64,000 nt of DNA from Gnetum montanum (taxonomy: Eukaryota; Streptophyta; Gnetopsida; Gnetales; Gnetaceae): positions 691,850-755,849 of the forward strand of contig MNCI01016470.1 of the NCBI GenBank assembly GCA_015680685.1, in the 5' to 3' direction. Shown piece by piece: positions 1-11,481 of the stretch (position 1 is its first letter; the number at the start of each line of letters is the position of its first letter). Under the pieces are notes generated by a model that saw only the letters and a program-made list of their open reading frames with translations, did no database searches and had not been told where the DNA came from. The translations under genes and the position numbers were made by a program.

Positions 1-1540
1 AATGTTGGTTGACAATGGTAGAACTCTTCAATGAAAGATTTCAAACCTATGCGAGAGTGTCAGCCTTGAGGAGAAAAATCCAAGAGTGGAAACAAGCACA
101 ACATGAACCCTTGGACATGGCCTTAGAAAGATATTATGCACTGTTAAACAACTTCTCAGGCCATCGATTCTCCAAGGAAACGCTAATGTACCATATCATA
201 GATGGGCTTCATAATGAAACAAGGGAGACCCTAGGGATGTATGCCCAAGGTCAACTATACAAGCTATAAACCCATCAACTTCAAGAGCTTATTAAGCAGG
301 TAGTAGAAGAAGAAGGAGAAATGGGTAAATGGGAGAATGTTGAAAGTTCTCAATAGGACCAAAATCTCAACTTAACAAGGGTCCATGATCATGAAGGGGA
401 TAAATCAACTCAGTTCAAAGAGGTGGAATCATCTTTGCCAAACCTACAATCACTAGATGAAATTGAGGAAAAGATCAATAAGATGATGGACTACATACAT
501 GAAATATGTGGAGAATATACCAACATTATTGAAGGAAGAACCATGATGAACCAAGAAACAAGATAGAACACCACTAGACAATCAGAAATAAGGGTTGAAG
601 AGAAGAAGGATAAGAACTCAATTTTCAATCATACATATCAATGTAATATTTGCCTGTAGGATCACCCCAAAGGTTAATTCCCAATCTTGCCACATTCACA
701 TGAGCATTGGGGAGGAATGTTACATCCAGAGTTCATACAAAAATATTGTGTCCTACCACAATGGTAAAAACTTCAATCATGGGGAAGGCCACCACCAACT
801 AGACCATATCCTTCGTATGTCCTAACACCAAATGCTTATTATGTTCAACACCTTATTTCTTTAATGGGATCATCATCCTCTACCTCACATCATTGTTATC
901 ATTCTCCCGAGTACTATCCACCCATGTTCTCTCCAACAAGATCACCACCTTATGTGCCTTACACTTCTTCTCAACCTCAATATTCTCATACTTCATCCCA
1001 TTCTACATCACCACTATCTATGCCAAAATATTTTTCACCATAGCACCAACCCATGAATGTTACTTGTGCTACTACTATCAATAGTAGTGGAGGTCCTCCA
1101 CAACATCAAAAGCATCCTTTCTTTAAGCATGACCATAGAAAGAGATAGCACAGTTCTGAAACCACTAACTCAGCACAAGTTTAGTGTTGTGATGCATCTT
1201 CTCCCTTGAACATAACACCTCCTATTACTCTATCTGGGCCTCCAATCAACACTCCAACAACCATGTAGCCCAATGAATATAGACATATGCGGAGACATAT
1301 TGATCCTTTCATACCTTCTTACAATCATGGGTGCCATGGTGGGTTAGCTCCTTATCAATTAACCACATCTTATAATTTTCCCCACTATGTCTACTTTAAT
1401 CAAGTGTGTGAACCCCAATTTGGGTACATTTCAACCACCACATCAAAGGATACCTAGTGGTATAGATATGACCAAACTCCAATGTTCCCAAAATGCTTAG
1501 ATCCAAACCTTCCATTTATTAATTCTTTCCATGATTAAAA
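1..1540 (+). pseudogene. gypsy gag fragment (element F), cut by window start
   Basis: Open frame at 9-269 reads like the central Retrotrans_gag domain of Ty3/gypsy capsid: an ERF-x-tyrosine start, a W-K-Q segment, then ERYYALLNNFSGH and a helical end near HNETRETLGMYAQGQ. The frame then decays through stops, but gag-like linker and aromatic, proline-rich peptides continue in shifting plus-strand frames to about 1540. The N-terminal half lies outside the window. It matches, and continues, the gag region seen on the other strand at 46104-46361 of the D-E element. Capsid is the structural protein of the virus-like particle. The domain is recognisable; it is a relic without an intact frame. Confidence 0.7.
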
Positions 1541-1549
1541 GTTTAGTTG

Positions 1550-2998
1550 TGGGGGATATCCTCCATTCTAACAAGCAAAATTAACAAATGTTTTTCCTTA
1601 TCTTCAATTTTACAATTTTTTGTTTTCTAGTTTTTCATCTTTCAATTTGTTGTTTTATCCTTTTATCTTTTTATGGGTAATCTCATCTATGAATAAAACA
1701 CTCATGTGACTCATTGGTTGAGGTGTTGTTCTATGCAACCAAGTCTTAGGTGACTAATTATTTGAATAGTGAGTCCACAACATCCATCCACCCATTCTAT
1801 TACTAAGAGGTTCTACACTAGGTACAATGATATTCTTGTCATCATGAAACTTAAAAGTCATTTTGTGCTCATTATGCTTAGAGTGAAAAATGAGGGACTA
1901 AGAAGAATGGCTAGGGTATGACATTAAGGGAACTTGTGGATTCTCTTTGTGACATTTGTAGGTGCTATCATGCAGCCTGGTTGTACTAAGATCCTTGTAG
2001 ATCTAATGAAAAATGGGAGTAAGAGTAATAAAGGCACTTAATAGAAACTCAATGTTGTTCTGGGGGTCCTACTAGAAAGCATGCACCCATGCCTAAAGGT
2101 TGCAACTTCTCTGGTTCACTATTGGAAGGACAAAGTGCCAAAGTAGCATCACAAAAGAGAGAGAGAGACAGAAAGAGAGAAAGAGAGAGAGACGAACCAT
2201 GTAAGAAAGAAAAAAAATTGTGTGTGTGTGTGCTAAAGATTCCAAATCACTCCTCCCTTAGACAAAACGCCAAGTGATCATACGCCTTGCTGTCATGGTA
2301 CTCTTATGGTTTCCCATCATTGGATGAAACAATTCGATGTCACTGATCGGAGGAATGGACTTGGTCTTGATTTTTAAGCAACAAGCTAATGACATATTAA
2401 GTACACCCTACACTCAGGATTCATTGTATCCTAGGTCAGTTACCTCATGTCCCAACCTCTACAATCCCTTCTACAACTCATTTCACCTCACTACCTAAGT
2501 ATTTCTAACCTGTGTCTTGTGTGGCATAGAATTTATACCTCATCACAGTGGTATCTAACATGTGTGTGTTTTGTTACATCAGTATAGATTACATTTAATC
2601 CTTCTAGTGCCTACAGACATTTTAAGGTGTGGTTACACAAGGGAATTATATGTTGGAACTTGCTTTTGGGAGGACCCACGTGCTTGACTTTGGTAGTTTG
2701 TACTTGTTGCACACCACCACATCATTTTATACCCTCCAAGAACTTCATTGCCAAATCTATTCTTTCCTTTGTCATCATTTTATCAAACATTCCTCAAAAC
2801 CATTATGTGTCCTTTGATGTGTCACCTAAACAAACCAGGTCTGACATTAAAATTTTAGGACAACTTCCTTGAAAAACTTTCTAACTCTAAAATCACACTA
2901 AGCAAAGAATTCAACAATTACTAAAGGTAATAATGTATGAAATAATTGAACTTCTTTCAATAACCTTACTAACAATTGATCTTTGTATGATTATAGAT
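1550..2998 (+). other. element F untranslated region, pol deleted
   Basis: Gag passes directly into this AT-rich non-coding stretch; no protease, RT, RNase H or integrase is present. Part of it (about 1960-2100) is homologous, in reverse orientation, to 43080-43280, including a shared CCTTGTAGATCTAA core and a CTAGAAAG.CATG end. That region is the spacer between integrase and ORF3 in the related elements, so pol has been lost here. A purine-rich GAGA tract lies at about 2155-2195 and a short GT run at 2219-2231. Nothing else recognisable is seen from 2280 to 2998. Confidence 0.55.
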
Positions 2999-3490
2999 GG
3001 CCCCTAAAAAGAGGATAACAAGAAGGACCTTCTTAAGGTGCAATTAAATGCCCAGAGAGAGGCAACAACCAAGGACCTTATGTAGAACATGCAGAGCAGG
3101 AGACATTATCATTCAACATCCATCAGGAAACTCCTATCACTACATAATCTAGCCAAGAAAAAGGTGGGGAGGCCAATGCTTGAGCCTATGAAGACGAATA
3201 ATAGCTATTTGTGACATGGCATGTCAAGGCCAATCAAGTGTTCCCATAGTTGTTGTATCCATGGGAAGTTTTGACTCCATCAAACATTGGAACATCAGCA
3301 CGGACGGCTCATAATTCTTGGATAGAATAGAAGAAATGTCAAGAAATTCTTCAATGGTATCAATCTCAGAAGCCTGAAGTGCAAGACAAAGGAAGAGACC
3401 CATGGAGGAACCACCACCACCAAGAACCACATGAGTTCCATTAAATTTTGTAATTTTGTATTTGTGTCCCAATTTTTTCATATCCACTGT
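2999..3490 (+). pseudogene. ORF3-like remnant of element F
   Basis: An ATG at 2999 opens a basic start (MAPKKRITRR) that soon meets stops. A coherent reading resumes near 3236-3490 on the same strand with serine-rich, charged peptides interrupted by TAG codons. Its position, just upstream of the polypurine tract and 3' LTR, is that of the third ORF in the related elements. I cannot align it convincingly to those ORFs, so the assignment is positional. Confidence 0.3.
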
Positions 3491-3571
3491 GACATGAATA
3501 AATTTCTAGTCAGTCAATAATCCCATACCTATTCACTGTGTAATCAATTGAGCTTATTCCTCACTTTCTTT

Positions 3572-3607
3572 TACTCGAGGACAAGTTGTTATTCAGTTGT
3601 AAGGGTA
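3572..3607 (+). other. polypurine tract region of element F
   Basis: A conserved block with a CTCGAGGACAAG core, followed by GTTGTAAGGGTA, precedes the LTR start TGATGAATC. The same block, reverse-complemented, flanks LTR D (5440-5475, with GTGGGGGTA) and LTR A (27178-27215). It primes plus-strand DNA synthesis in retrotransposons, which fixes this LTR as a 3' LTR on the plus strand. Confidence 0.6.
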
Positions 3608-4711
3608 TGATGAATCATGGTTAACCAAGTGATAATATTGGACCCTTGTTAACTAGGTGCTGATATCGAACCTTTGTTATTAGACCATTGATATCAGAAC
3701 CTTGTTAACCTAGTGCTAATATCGAACCCCTGTTATCGGCCCCTTGCTGATATCGGACCTTTGTTAACCAAGTTCTAATATTAGACTCATGTTATCAGAT
3801 GAGTCTCGATATTAGACCCTTGATATCGGACTTGCATCAACTAGGCCATGTTGATGAAGCACCGTCGACGTGGCCACGTTGACATGGCCCTCTTCATGCA
3901 TCCATCCATGCATCGACGTAGCCCCGTTTACACATAGTATGTCTCTAGTTATAAATAAGTGCACACTTGTCACACTTAGGCATCTTTTGTGTTAATTGTA
4001 GGGAAGCTCTTTCAGTTTGTTTCTATAGGAGTTAGACTATTTTCCCAGGTGCATGCCTACAGTGTGATGCTTGTAATTGTACAGAACCTTTATTCAGGTG
4101 TCACGTCCTTGGACATGCACATGATGGGCAATAAAGATCGAGATTACTTCATCATTGTAGCATTCACTTAGTTTTAATTTTTTAATTATTATTTTTAATT
4201 GTTATTTTTATTTATTCTTTTCTTAGTTAATATTTCTTTACCATCATTTACTATTCCTATTGTTAAATGCGGAATAAGTACAACTTAATCACAAACATTG
4301 AAGTGTAACTACTTGGTAACCTGTTAGCGTATCTAGGAGCACTCAAGTAATATATTCTTGGTAAGCCCAGAAGTAGTACACGAGGTCCAAAATGTGTATG
4401 GATGATTGAGGACGGATGCTCATCACACTTAGGCTAGCTTAGATTCTCTTCTCCCACTCCCTATTAGCTAAAACAAAGTTATTTTCTATTGCCTCTAGGA
4501 GTAGCACTAGTTTAGGCCCACATCATATACCTCACTCTAGACTAAACCATACATGACAAAGAAAATACCAGTCCAGGTGAAGAGACAGTGAACTATGATC
4601 AACATGTAATGATCTAGATACCACAACTAGTCCATCCATAGAGTTCGACCAAATCATACGTGAACGCTCGTATTCGTATGGTTGACTGTAGGGGTACCTT
4701 GCCACTCATCA
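3608..4711 (+). repeat. 3' LTR of element F
   Basis: The LTR runs from TGATGAATCATGG to CTTGCCACTCATCA, about 1.1 kb. Its last 90 bp are the reverse complement of the first 90 bp of LTR B at 41308, so the families are related. A TATA box (TTATAAATA, about 3949-3957) sits some 340 bp in. The U3 is composite: 3608-3835 has four to six imperfect copies of a GATATCGGACC-TTGTTAACC motif, and 3845-3935 has CGACGTGGCC / TTGACATGGCC motifs as in LTRs A and B. Its 5' partner is outside the window. Confidence 0.7.
3612..3835. repeat. degenerate tandem repeat in the U3 of LTR F
   Basis: Roughly 40-50-bp units share the pattern TGATATCGGACC.TTGTTAACC with variants such as TAATATTGGACCC and CGATATTAGACCC. 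Five or more units can be followed by eye. Single copies of the same GATATC/ATATTGGA motif occur in LTRs C, D and E. The unit is probably a repeated enhancer-like U3 module, but function is not shown by the sequence. Confidence 0.6.
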
Positions 4712-4712
4712 A

Positions 4713-5439
4713 TGATGCATTAATGTTGGAGGGCCATGTTACTCCTATTGAACATAAGGCAAATGAAGTAGTTTCTAAATCTAAGTAATAGTAAATAAAT
4801 CTACTCTTGCCTAGTAAAATGGATATCCATTCTTAATTCTCCATACAAGTCTTGAACTCATGTAATCACTACTAGGATTACCAAGTATTCTACTACTGGG
4901 CTAACCAAGTAATAACACTACTAGGTTACCAAACGATCACACTTAATGCTTGGAATCAATTGTATCCATTCTACTTAATAATAGAAAGAGTAAATTTCAT
5001 ATGAAAGTAAACAGTAACGAAGAAATTATTGATTAGTAAGCTAAGTGAAAATAGTAAACATTATGCTAAGTAAACAATAAAGAAATTCAAGTGATGTTGC
5101 AATGATGCAAAGTAATTTCAATCTTTATTTTTGATCATGAAACATGTCCAAGTACATTCAACTTGAATAAATACTCTATTCAATCACTTAACATCACACT
5201 GCAAGCATACACTCCTAAGTGCTAAATACTAAAATCAAGAAAAAAATTGACAAAATTTCACTAAGTTAGAATGAAACTGTTGCTAGATTGTGCACCTAAG
5301 TGTCATATTTATAGGCCTACATGTATCTACTATATTGAATATTTGACATCTCAGCTTATGGCCTGATATCGGGGATTTTATATCATGACTTCAATATTAG
5401 ATGCTCGATATCATAGCCTTGTAAAAATTCAATTTATCA
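4713..5439 (-). repeat. LTR D, 3' LTR of the D-E gypsy element
   Basis: Read on the minus strand the LTR begins TGATAAATTGAATT and ends CATTAATGCATCA, 727 bp. It aligns end to end with 47150-47863 with roughly one difference per 7-8 bases. A TATA box (TATAAATATG on the minus strand) lies at about 5304-5313. The polypurine tract is directly to its right, so this is the 3' LTR. It abuts LTR F with one base between them. Confidence 0.7.
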
Positions 5440-5475
5440 TACCCCCACAATTGACTGAAAACTCGTCCTTGAGTT
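5440..5475 (-). other. polypurine tract of the D-E element
   Basis: The minus strand reads ACTCAAGGACGAG, then CAATTGTGGGGGTA, immediately before the LTR start TGATAAATTG. A block of the same form lies next to LTR F and LTR A. Confidence 0.6.
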
Positions 5476-5499
5476 AAAACAAAATGACAATGGAGTTCC

Positions 5500-8169
5500 T
5501 TACATCATAGTGACTACTATGTACATGACTTAGATGCTACAATGGAGTTTACAAAAATTGACACATTTCATAACATGATAACCTTAACAAAAAAAATTAG
5601 CAATGATTTATGTAGCCTTATGTAATTCCACATTACAGTGGCTCTTCCATTAGTTGCTTTCCCTTATTATCAAGCTTCTAAAATTTGTATCTATTTAGGA
5701 GCACTTGAAGCTTTTCTTTTTCCATTCTAGGATCATGAACTGTCTATGTTGATGAACGACTATTTGATGGAATTGCCATGTCTCATGATCATGGTAGCTA
5801 TGAAAACATCTGATTTTACTTTGATATACCAAGTTTCAAATTTCCTTCTCTTCTCTTTGAACGCTCTAGCCTTCTCTCATAATTTATGGTAGTTAGATAA
5901 TCTTCTAGCTAGGTTTCCTACTACATCTTTCTACATGTGATAGCTAGCCTTTACTACTTTTAGTTCAGAGTTTACGACTTGGAGTTTCTTTAAGGCATCT
6001 TTACAATCCACAAACTCTTTTTTGTATTACACATATGTAACCACTACTTTCGATTCCAACTCATTCTTGGGCCAACCTACTATCAACATGGCCAAGTTAG
6101 CATAATGAAGGTTAGCTAATCCCATGTACTCTTCCAAGTTCTCTATCTGTAGGTTTTTATTTATCACTTCCACTTGGTGGCTAAGGGAATAAGTATCCAA
6201 GATAGATTTCTAGTCATAATTTTGTGCTAAAATTAAGCTGATTCTACCTTTGCTATCTAGATTTCTTTCTCATTGATTTTCTTATACATGCCCACTTCGT
6301 CATAGAAGTGTTTCTTAAGCCTCTTGTGTTTATTTGCCTTGTTTGGCAATGCATTGATTTCGATGGCTAACTTCTAATGGATTACATTTACCTCCTTCAT
6401 TAATCAGGTTTTATTTTCTCTGGTGAGGTGGCTCATGTCCTAGTTGACTCTCACCAATTTTTCTTTTAACTAGTGGATGCTTTCCTCCAAGATGCTTTTC
6501 TACTTCTCTACAATGGTCAACCTCATGTTGTCAGTAGCAAGTTGTTTATTTTCCTCTTGTACTATGGTAAGTTCCTTAACATGTGCATAAGTTTATGCTT
6601 CAAACATTGAGGCATTTCATACTACTTTTTTCTTCTGAATTGCCAACTATTTATTCTACTTAATCAAACTGCTGATCTACTCTATTCTGAATTGCTCAAT
6701 TTGGTCAGGTGCAATGAATTGCATAGGATCTCTTCATTTAGCTCTCAAGGCTATGAGCTCTTCTTGTAATTTTATAATTTCTACCTCTACATGTTCCACC
6801 ATGGTTTCTATCATTACCAATTTTCCTTTGGTAGTGATGAGATCAAATTGTACTACAAGGACATCACTTAGGATGTTGAATAGTGTTGTCATGACATGTC
6901 TAGTCTACAATAGTCTATTGAGCACATCCTCATGATTAGTAGGAGGCATCAAGGATCTGGCTAACACTTGAGCATCTCTGGCTCTAGTTAGATCCATCAA
7001 TGATATAACAGGTATATTGAAGATTCCTTGGTATGATCAATGGTCATCTTTGCTATTGTCACTACATCTTGGTGTTGCATTACCACTACTGTAGCTCCTT
7101 CTCTAGTCTCTAGCACCACTTGGAATGATGTAGAAATCCTAGAGATTTGTTGTGACCATTGTACCTCTTCTTCTAACTGTAATGAAATCTATCCACTTAT
7201 TGGATCAACTAAAACTATGGATCTGATGGCACTATTGATAACTCTATATAGATTAGCCTCATCCTTTGTTCCCTAGTTTATTTTTTTTTCAATTTGCTAC
7301 ATATGACTCATCAATAGTCAATAATCTTGTGATAGTGATGGTGAAACTTGTTTTTGTTATTGATGTTATTCTTATTGTTGTTGCTACTATTATTCTTGTT
7401 GCTTCTGTTATTGCTTTTGTTCTTGCTCTTGTTCCTATTCTTCACCCTGATCTTTCTTGGATGGTGCTAATTTGAGCAACTCAACATATGAAGCATTTTG
7501 GGCTCTTCTAGGGACATCGTTTGTCTATCCTATGATTCTATCTCACTTGCATAGTTTTCTGATAAGGCAAGGGAATGGAAGTGTTTTCTTGCCTTTCTTT
7601 TTTCAAACTACCTCTGTATTTCCATAAAGTAGACTTGTGAGAGGCTGAGATTGTATATGTCCATTAGGATCACACTTCCTCTAGCTGCATAAGTGGATAG
7701 TCGATAGAGTTCATTTGTTGGGAATAGGTGATAAGTGGTAATTTTGAAGTAGATTCTCTCTTCCAGAGTTAGCTCATTATAGCCTTTATCTTCTTTTCCA
7801 TAAGCCCATTTTAGGCATAGTTTTTTGGTTTCAAAATCAAATTGGGTGGATAGATCTATTAACTTGCCCCTTCATTGGGTATATTCAAAGCTTTTGCAAT
7901 TGCCTTGATCAAGAATGAAACTGATATTCCTCCAATGTTGATAGTAGTGCCCTCTTCTTTGTTGTTCCAAAATTGATAAGTCTCTCCAAGGTACCATTGA
8001 CTATTCTATGACAATGTCAATCATAGCGATGACACTTGGAGTTGCATCCTTATTTCTTTAGGATAAAATTCCATAAACGGGCTAAAGTTCATTTACACAT
8101 TGACTATGGTTAGGATGGATCTTTCTTGGATGGGGTGGAGGTAGTCTTGTGACAATGTGATGCATTTTC
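5500..8169 (-). pseudogene. third ORF (coiled-coil protein) of the D-E element, 3' part
   Basis: The minus strand holds a decayed coding region between integrase side and LTR. At about 7640-7790 it reads NELTLEERIYFKITTYHLF and continues through a Y-R-L-S-TYAARGS segment; the same block appears at 29590-29690 of the A-B element as LTLVERIHYNITTFQLSPT. Further on (about 6715-6905) come long helical stretches ending LQEELIALRAK, which look like coiled coil. Stops interrupt it throughout. Position after pol matches the env-like or extra ORF of Athila-type elements, but I see no signal peptide or clear membrane span. The Tat insertion at 8175 splits it; the start lies in 25526-25900. Confidence 0.5.
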
Positions 8170-8174
8170 CTTAC
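8170..8174. repeat. target site duplication CTTAC (left) of the Tat element
   Basis: CTTAC lies directly outside the left LTR and is repeated at 25521-25525 directly outside the right LTR. Five-base duplications are the norm for Ty3/gypsy integrase. Confidence 0.9.
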
Positions 8175-9798
8175 TATAACGATGGAAAATGTCGGTAGCT
8201 AGAAAATACCAAACAAAATCCTGTGTACACAGTTTTAACCACAGATCTGCGTGAGGGCTATGCTAGAAAAATGAATCCGCGGCACCCTGAACGGTCTTGT
8301 CGATCAGACAGGGACTTACTAATCAGTAAACCGATGAAGATTATGAATATTTCGTAGAAGGATCTGATTCAGCGAGTCGCGAAATGAGAGAAAAGTGATG
8401 TAGATGAATGGTAACGATGATGATAGCGTTAACTCGACAACAGGAATCAGACACGAGAGAAACGCGTGATTACAAGATCTATAGTTTGACCCGGGAAAAT
8501 AAGTATTTTGTATATTCAAGTTACACTGGGGAGACCCTGATTGTTTTGTATGAAGCAAACACAAAGCAACAAGAAATAAGTAAACTGTCTGAGCAGGAGT
8601 GCAGAATAGAATCCGATCTACCTTGTAGGCCGGAGAAGAGATGCAAGGAAGGTCAAGTTCTGACATCTATCGATCAACTGTTTCTAATTGATAGGAACTC
8701 ACAAACCACACCAGATGATCTCTGGATCTCTGATCTACTCATTTTACCTTAGGTAGTCTTTCCTCGGAACTACCGATGATCACCAATGGACAAAGTTGTG
8801 TCTTCGCCAAAGGGGTAATCGCTCTTACTGCCAATGCTCAAGCCAAATGTCTCCTGTCTCTTTGGGAAAGCTAGTGCTGCCAAGGTGGTTGCCATAAAAA
8901 TGCTGCTCTTTCTCTCTGTCTCGGTAGTTTCTCTGTCTTTGTGTGTCTGTTGTTCTCTTTGTGTTGTCCTTTCCTCTTTTCTTCGTCAACTAGGATATTT
9001 ATAGGTTTGACGACATGTGGAGAAGGCACAGCTATGATGACACGTGTTTCAAACTTTTTGGAAGATCGTTGACTTGACCACCCTTGTGTGTTTAAATCCG
9101 TGGCTACGCACAATAAGCGCATCTGCGTATCATGCGTATGAGTGACAAATGTGGGTCGAGCATGTCTCAGTTGATTTTGGGCTACATTACGCTTGTACAC
9201 ATTGCGTCGCGTACAAGAGCGTAATAAAGCATGAAGACAATAGATTCAAACTGCTTTACGCTTGTTTATGCCACTGTGCGTAGTGAAGTGTAAGCAATGA
9301 TTATTTTGACGATGACTTACGCTGACACACGCTGCGTTGCGTAAAGGGCGTAAGGCGGCCAATATGTAAAAAAGAAAAGCGTCGACCTACTGTGTGTCGT
9401 TGGTCTCTCTTTGACTTTTTTGACGCTCATTACACTGCCGTGCGTAAAGAGCATAAAATCAGCCTTGGACAAAAGACTTAGCCAAAATATACGAGAAGTC
9501 GCATATTACGCTGCTTAGGCCTTAGGCTTTGCCAAAGCTGCTGAAGTAAGTTGCCTTTGAATGTCGGACTATGTTACACAAAGCGTCATTACGCTATGTT
9601 GCATGCTATAGCGTAAATAATGGAAAACATAGTAAGATAAGAAATCTGCAAAGGGAAGCCAAAGTCTTGATGTCGCGCGCCTCCTTGCCTTGCCTTGCCT
9701 TGTTCTTCTTTCTGGAATTATGTGGAAATCTGTCATGTATTCTTGCCCGAAATGCAAATCTTTGCCTAAGGCCGACTCGTAATTTTCACGGTGTTTCA
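8175..9798 (-). repeat. 3' LTR of the Tat element
   Basis: 1624 bp, aligning over its whole length with 23899-25520. The left end is TATAACGA where the other LTR has TGTAACGA; the right end is GGTGTTTCA. Read on the minus strand it starts TGAAACACCG. It contains a series of TTACGC...GCGTAA inverted pairs (9186-9616). Open frames inside it (for example around 8319-8752) occur on both strands and resemble no protein, so I do not call them genes. Confidence 0.92.
9186..9616. repeat. series of TTACGC/GCGTAA inverted repeats in the LTR
   Basis: Paired arms are at 9186-9198 with 9211-9225 (ATTACGCTTGTAC against GTACAAGAGCGTAAT), 9253-9264 with 9283-9295, 9316-9322 with 9348-9354, a weak pair around 9429-9453, and 9589-9597 with 9608-9616 (TTACGCTAT against ATAGCGTAA, loop of 10). 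All recur in the other LTR, some with compensating variants. In minus-strand orientation they lie in the first half of the LTR, that is in or near U3. Confidence 0.65.
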
Positions 9799-9816
9799 AT
9801 GGCCCCTCTTTGTTGA
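9799..9816 (-). other. polypurine tract of the Tat element
   Basis: The minus strand reads CAACAAAGAGGGGCCAT immediately before the LTR start TGAAACACC. The purine run AAAGAGGGG is typical of gypsy plus-strand priming sites. Confidence 0.7.
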
Positions 9817-10957
9817 TGGTTAGAGGGCCTACCCGAAAGACGTCGACAAAGAATGCGAAACACCGGAGAGGAAAAATCACTAACAACGTTCATCAATGGC
9901 TACTCAAGTGTCGCCCTGTCAACATAGAAGAGCAAGGCTAGAGGTTATGGGAGATAGGATGATTTGGCAGGAAACAGGTTCAGGGAAGACTCAAATAAAG
10001 TAGGATGGCAGGGCTGTGGAATGCACTCATTGAACTCAGGGAAACATATGCATACTTGTGTTAACAGGAATGCTTTCAGACGAGCATAGCGCATCAGTCT
10101 GAGATTTCTCTGTTACAGCCTATAGCAAGAATGCTTGTAAAAGGAGCACAGCGCGTCACTTTTGCGATGTCTCTGCTATGACACATAATTGCGTTACGCC
10201 AGTTTATGGATTTGATTGCAATGCGAGTGCGGAAAATGGATGCTTGTGTATGTGGCTTTTGCATACAGGAAGCAGATGGTAGGGATGAAGCGAAGTAAGA
10301 GCTGAGGGTAGGATGATAAGGGGAAGAGGGAGGCACTTCTAAGTGGACAGGCTAACCTGAGCAGCCATTTCAAAATGCTGTCCATACTCCATCGCTCAGA
10401 TGAATGCACCTTTGGACGACATCTTCGAAGCGAGTAACCTACAGCCAAAGAAGAAAACATAGGATACCATTGCTCGTACGAATCGCGGGCGAGGTTGTTG
10501 AAACAGGTGCCGACAGAGGCGAGATGAAGTGACTGGGCCGCGAAGGAGGAACTGTAGCACAAGGCTAGAATCTTCAGCCTTGACGCTCGGCCCAGCATAT
10601 CATCGCCAAAGATCATCAGACTCGGCACACCTGACTGGTTATGTAAAGAACCAGCCAAATGAATCTATGAAGCTAGGGCCTGATAGCGATGATGAGCGGA
10701 GATCCCCAAAGTCGCAATTGATGGGAATGCCTTTGGGGCTCCGGGCGGTGGAACTGACCTCTCAGAGGTACCACCACTGGAGTGGGAGCGGTGACGGTAT
10801 CTCCGAGGGGTCAGTAGTATGCCCTTCAGCACATCCGAGAATCAGTAGGATGCCGATGGGGTAGCGACGCTGGGATTGCCCCAGTATCCCACCCCGCTTG
10901 TCGTGAAGCTGCACAGGGATGATTACGCTCGCTTGATTTGGATGGTGGCAGCTTGTA
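9817..10957. other. 3' untranslated region of the Tat element
   Basis: About 1.1 kb between the repeat array and the polypurine tract. No coding similarity is recognised; open frames on both strands at 10194-10864 overlap and have no family features. One imperfect direct repeat of about 60 bp is visible (10067-10125 and 10129-10186, sharing AATGCTT...GGAGCA/GAGCATAGCGC and GATTTCTCTGTTA/GATGTCTCTGCTA). Confidence 0.5.
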
Positions 10958-11450
10958 AGTCCCAGTTTTAAGTCCTGGTAGACTGTCGTTGCTGGTTTTA
11001 AGTCTCAGCAGACCATGGTCCCAGTTTAGAGTCTGGGCGGACCGAGAAATGCTAGTTTTACGTCATAGCGGACGGTGGCAGGGCTGATTTAAGGTCTCAG
11101 CAGACCGTGCTATGGATGTCAGTTTCGCATCATGACCCAAGGACAAATCTATGCTAGGTTTACGTCTCAGCAGATGGTTGCTTACCTTTGCCAGTTTTAT
11201 GTCATGACGGACAGCCGGTGCCAGTTTAGCGTTGTGGCGGACGCTTGCAAAAGATGCCAGTTTTTCATCTTGGCGGACCTGTACAACACAGCTAGTTTTA
11301 CGTCGTAGCGGACGGTTACAACTTGCTAGTTTAGCGTCGTGGCGGACAGTCAGTACCAGTTTAGCGTCGTGGCGGACGCGTGAAGGGTGTGCCAGTTTTA
11401 CGTCATAGCGGACGTTTGTTGCCAGTTTAATGTCGTAGCGGACGATGGTT
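10958..11450. repeat. 15-copy tandem repeat downstream of pol
   Basis: About fifteen imperfect units share the core CCAGTTTTACGTCATAGCGG, often ending in GGAC and separated by 4-15 variable bases, giving a period near 32 bp. The right-hand units (11180-11450) are the most regular. In one minus-strand frame the array translates as repeated VRHDAKLA, which is a by-product of the period. Arrays in this hypervariable 3' region are known in the Tat clade and have been proposed as a source of satellites. Stray copies occur at 15097-15122 and 19512-19620. Confidence 0.85.
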
Positions 11451-11481
11451 TTCATACCTGATATTCACACTGGAGATGCCA

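Noticed and set aside
3601-3835. CRISPR-like spaced repeats
   Set aside because: Units are degenerate, unequal and inside a plant LTR; the GATATCGGACC motif is a U3 repeat.
8319-8752. Overlapping open frames of about 115 codons on both strands, repeated at 24076-24320
   Set aside because: They lie in the two Tat LTRs, overlap each other, and carry no family motif; repetition comes from the LTR pair.
10194-10864. Opposed frames of 154 and 111 codons
   Set aside because: Both lie in the 3' untranslated part of the Tat element and overlap on opposite strands; no motif or codon pattern supports either.
11063-11455. 130-codon frame with repeated VRHDAKLA
   Set aside because: It is the translation of the 32-bp tandem repeat; the repeat varies in length between units and the frame has no link to the integrase frame.
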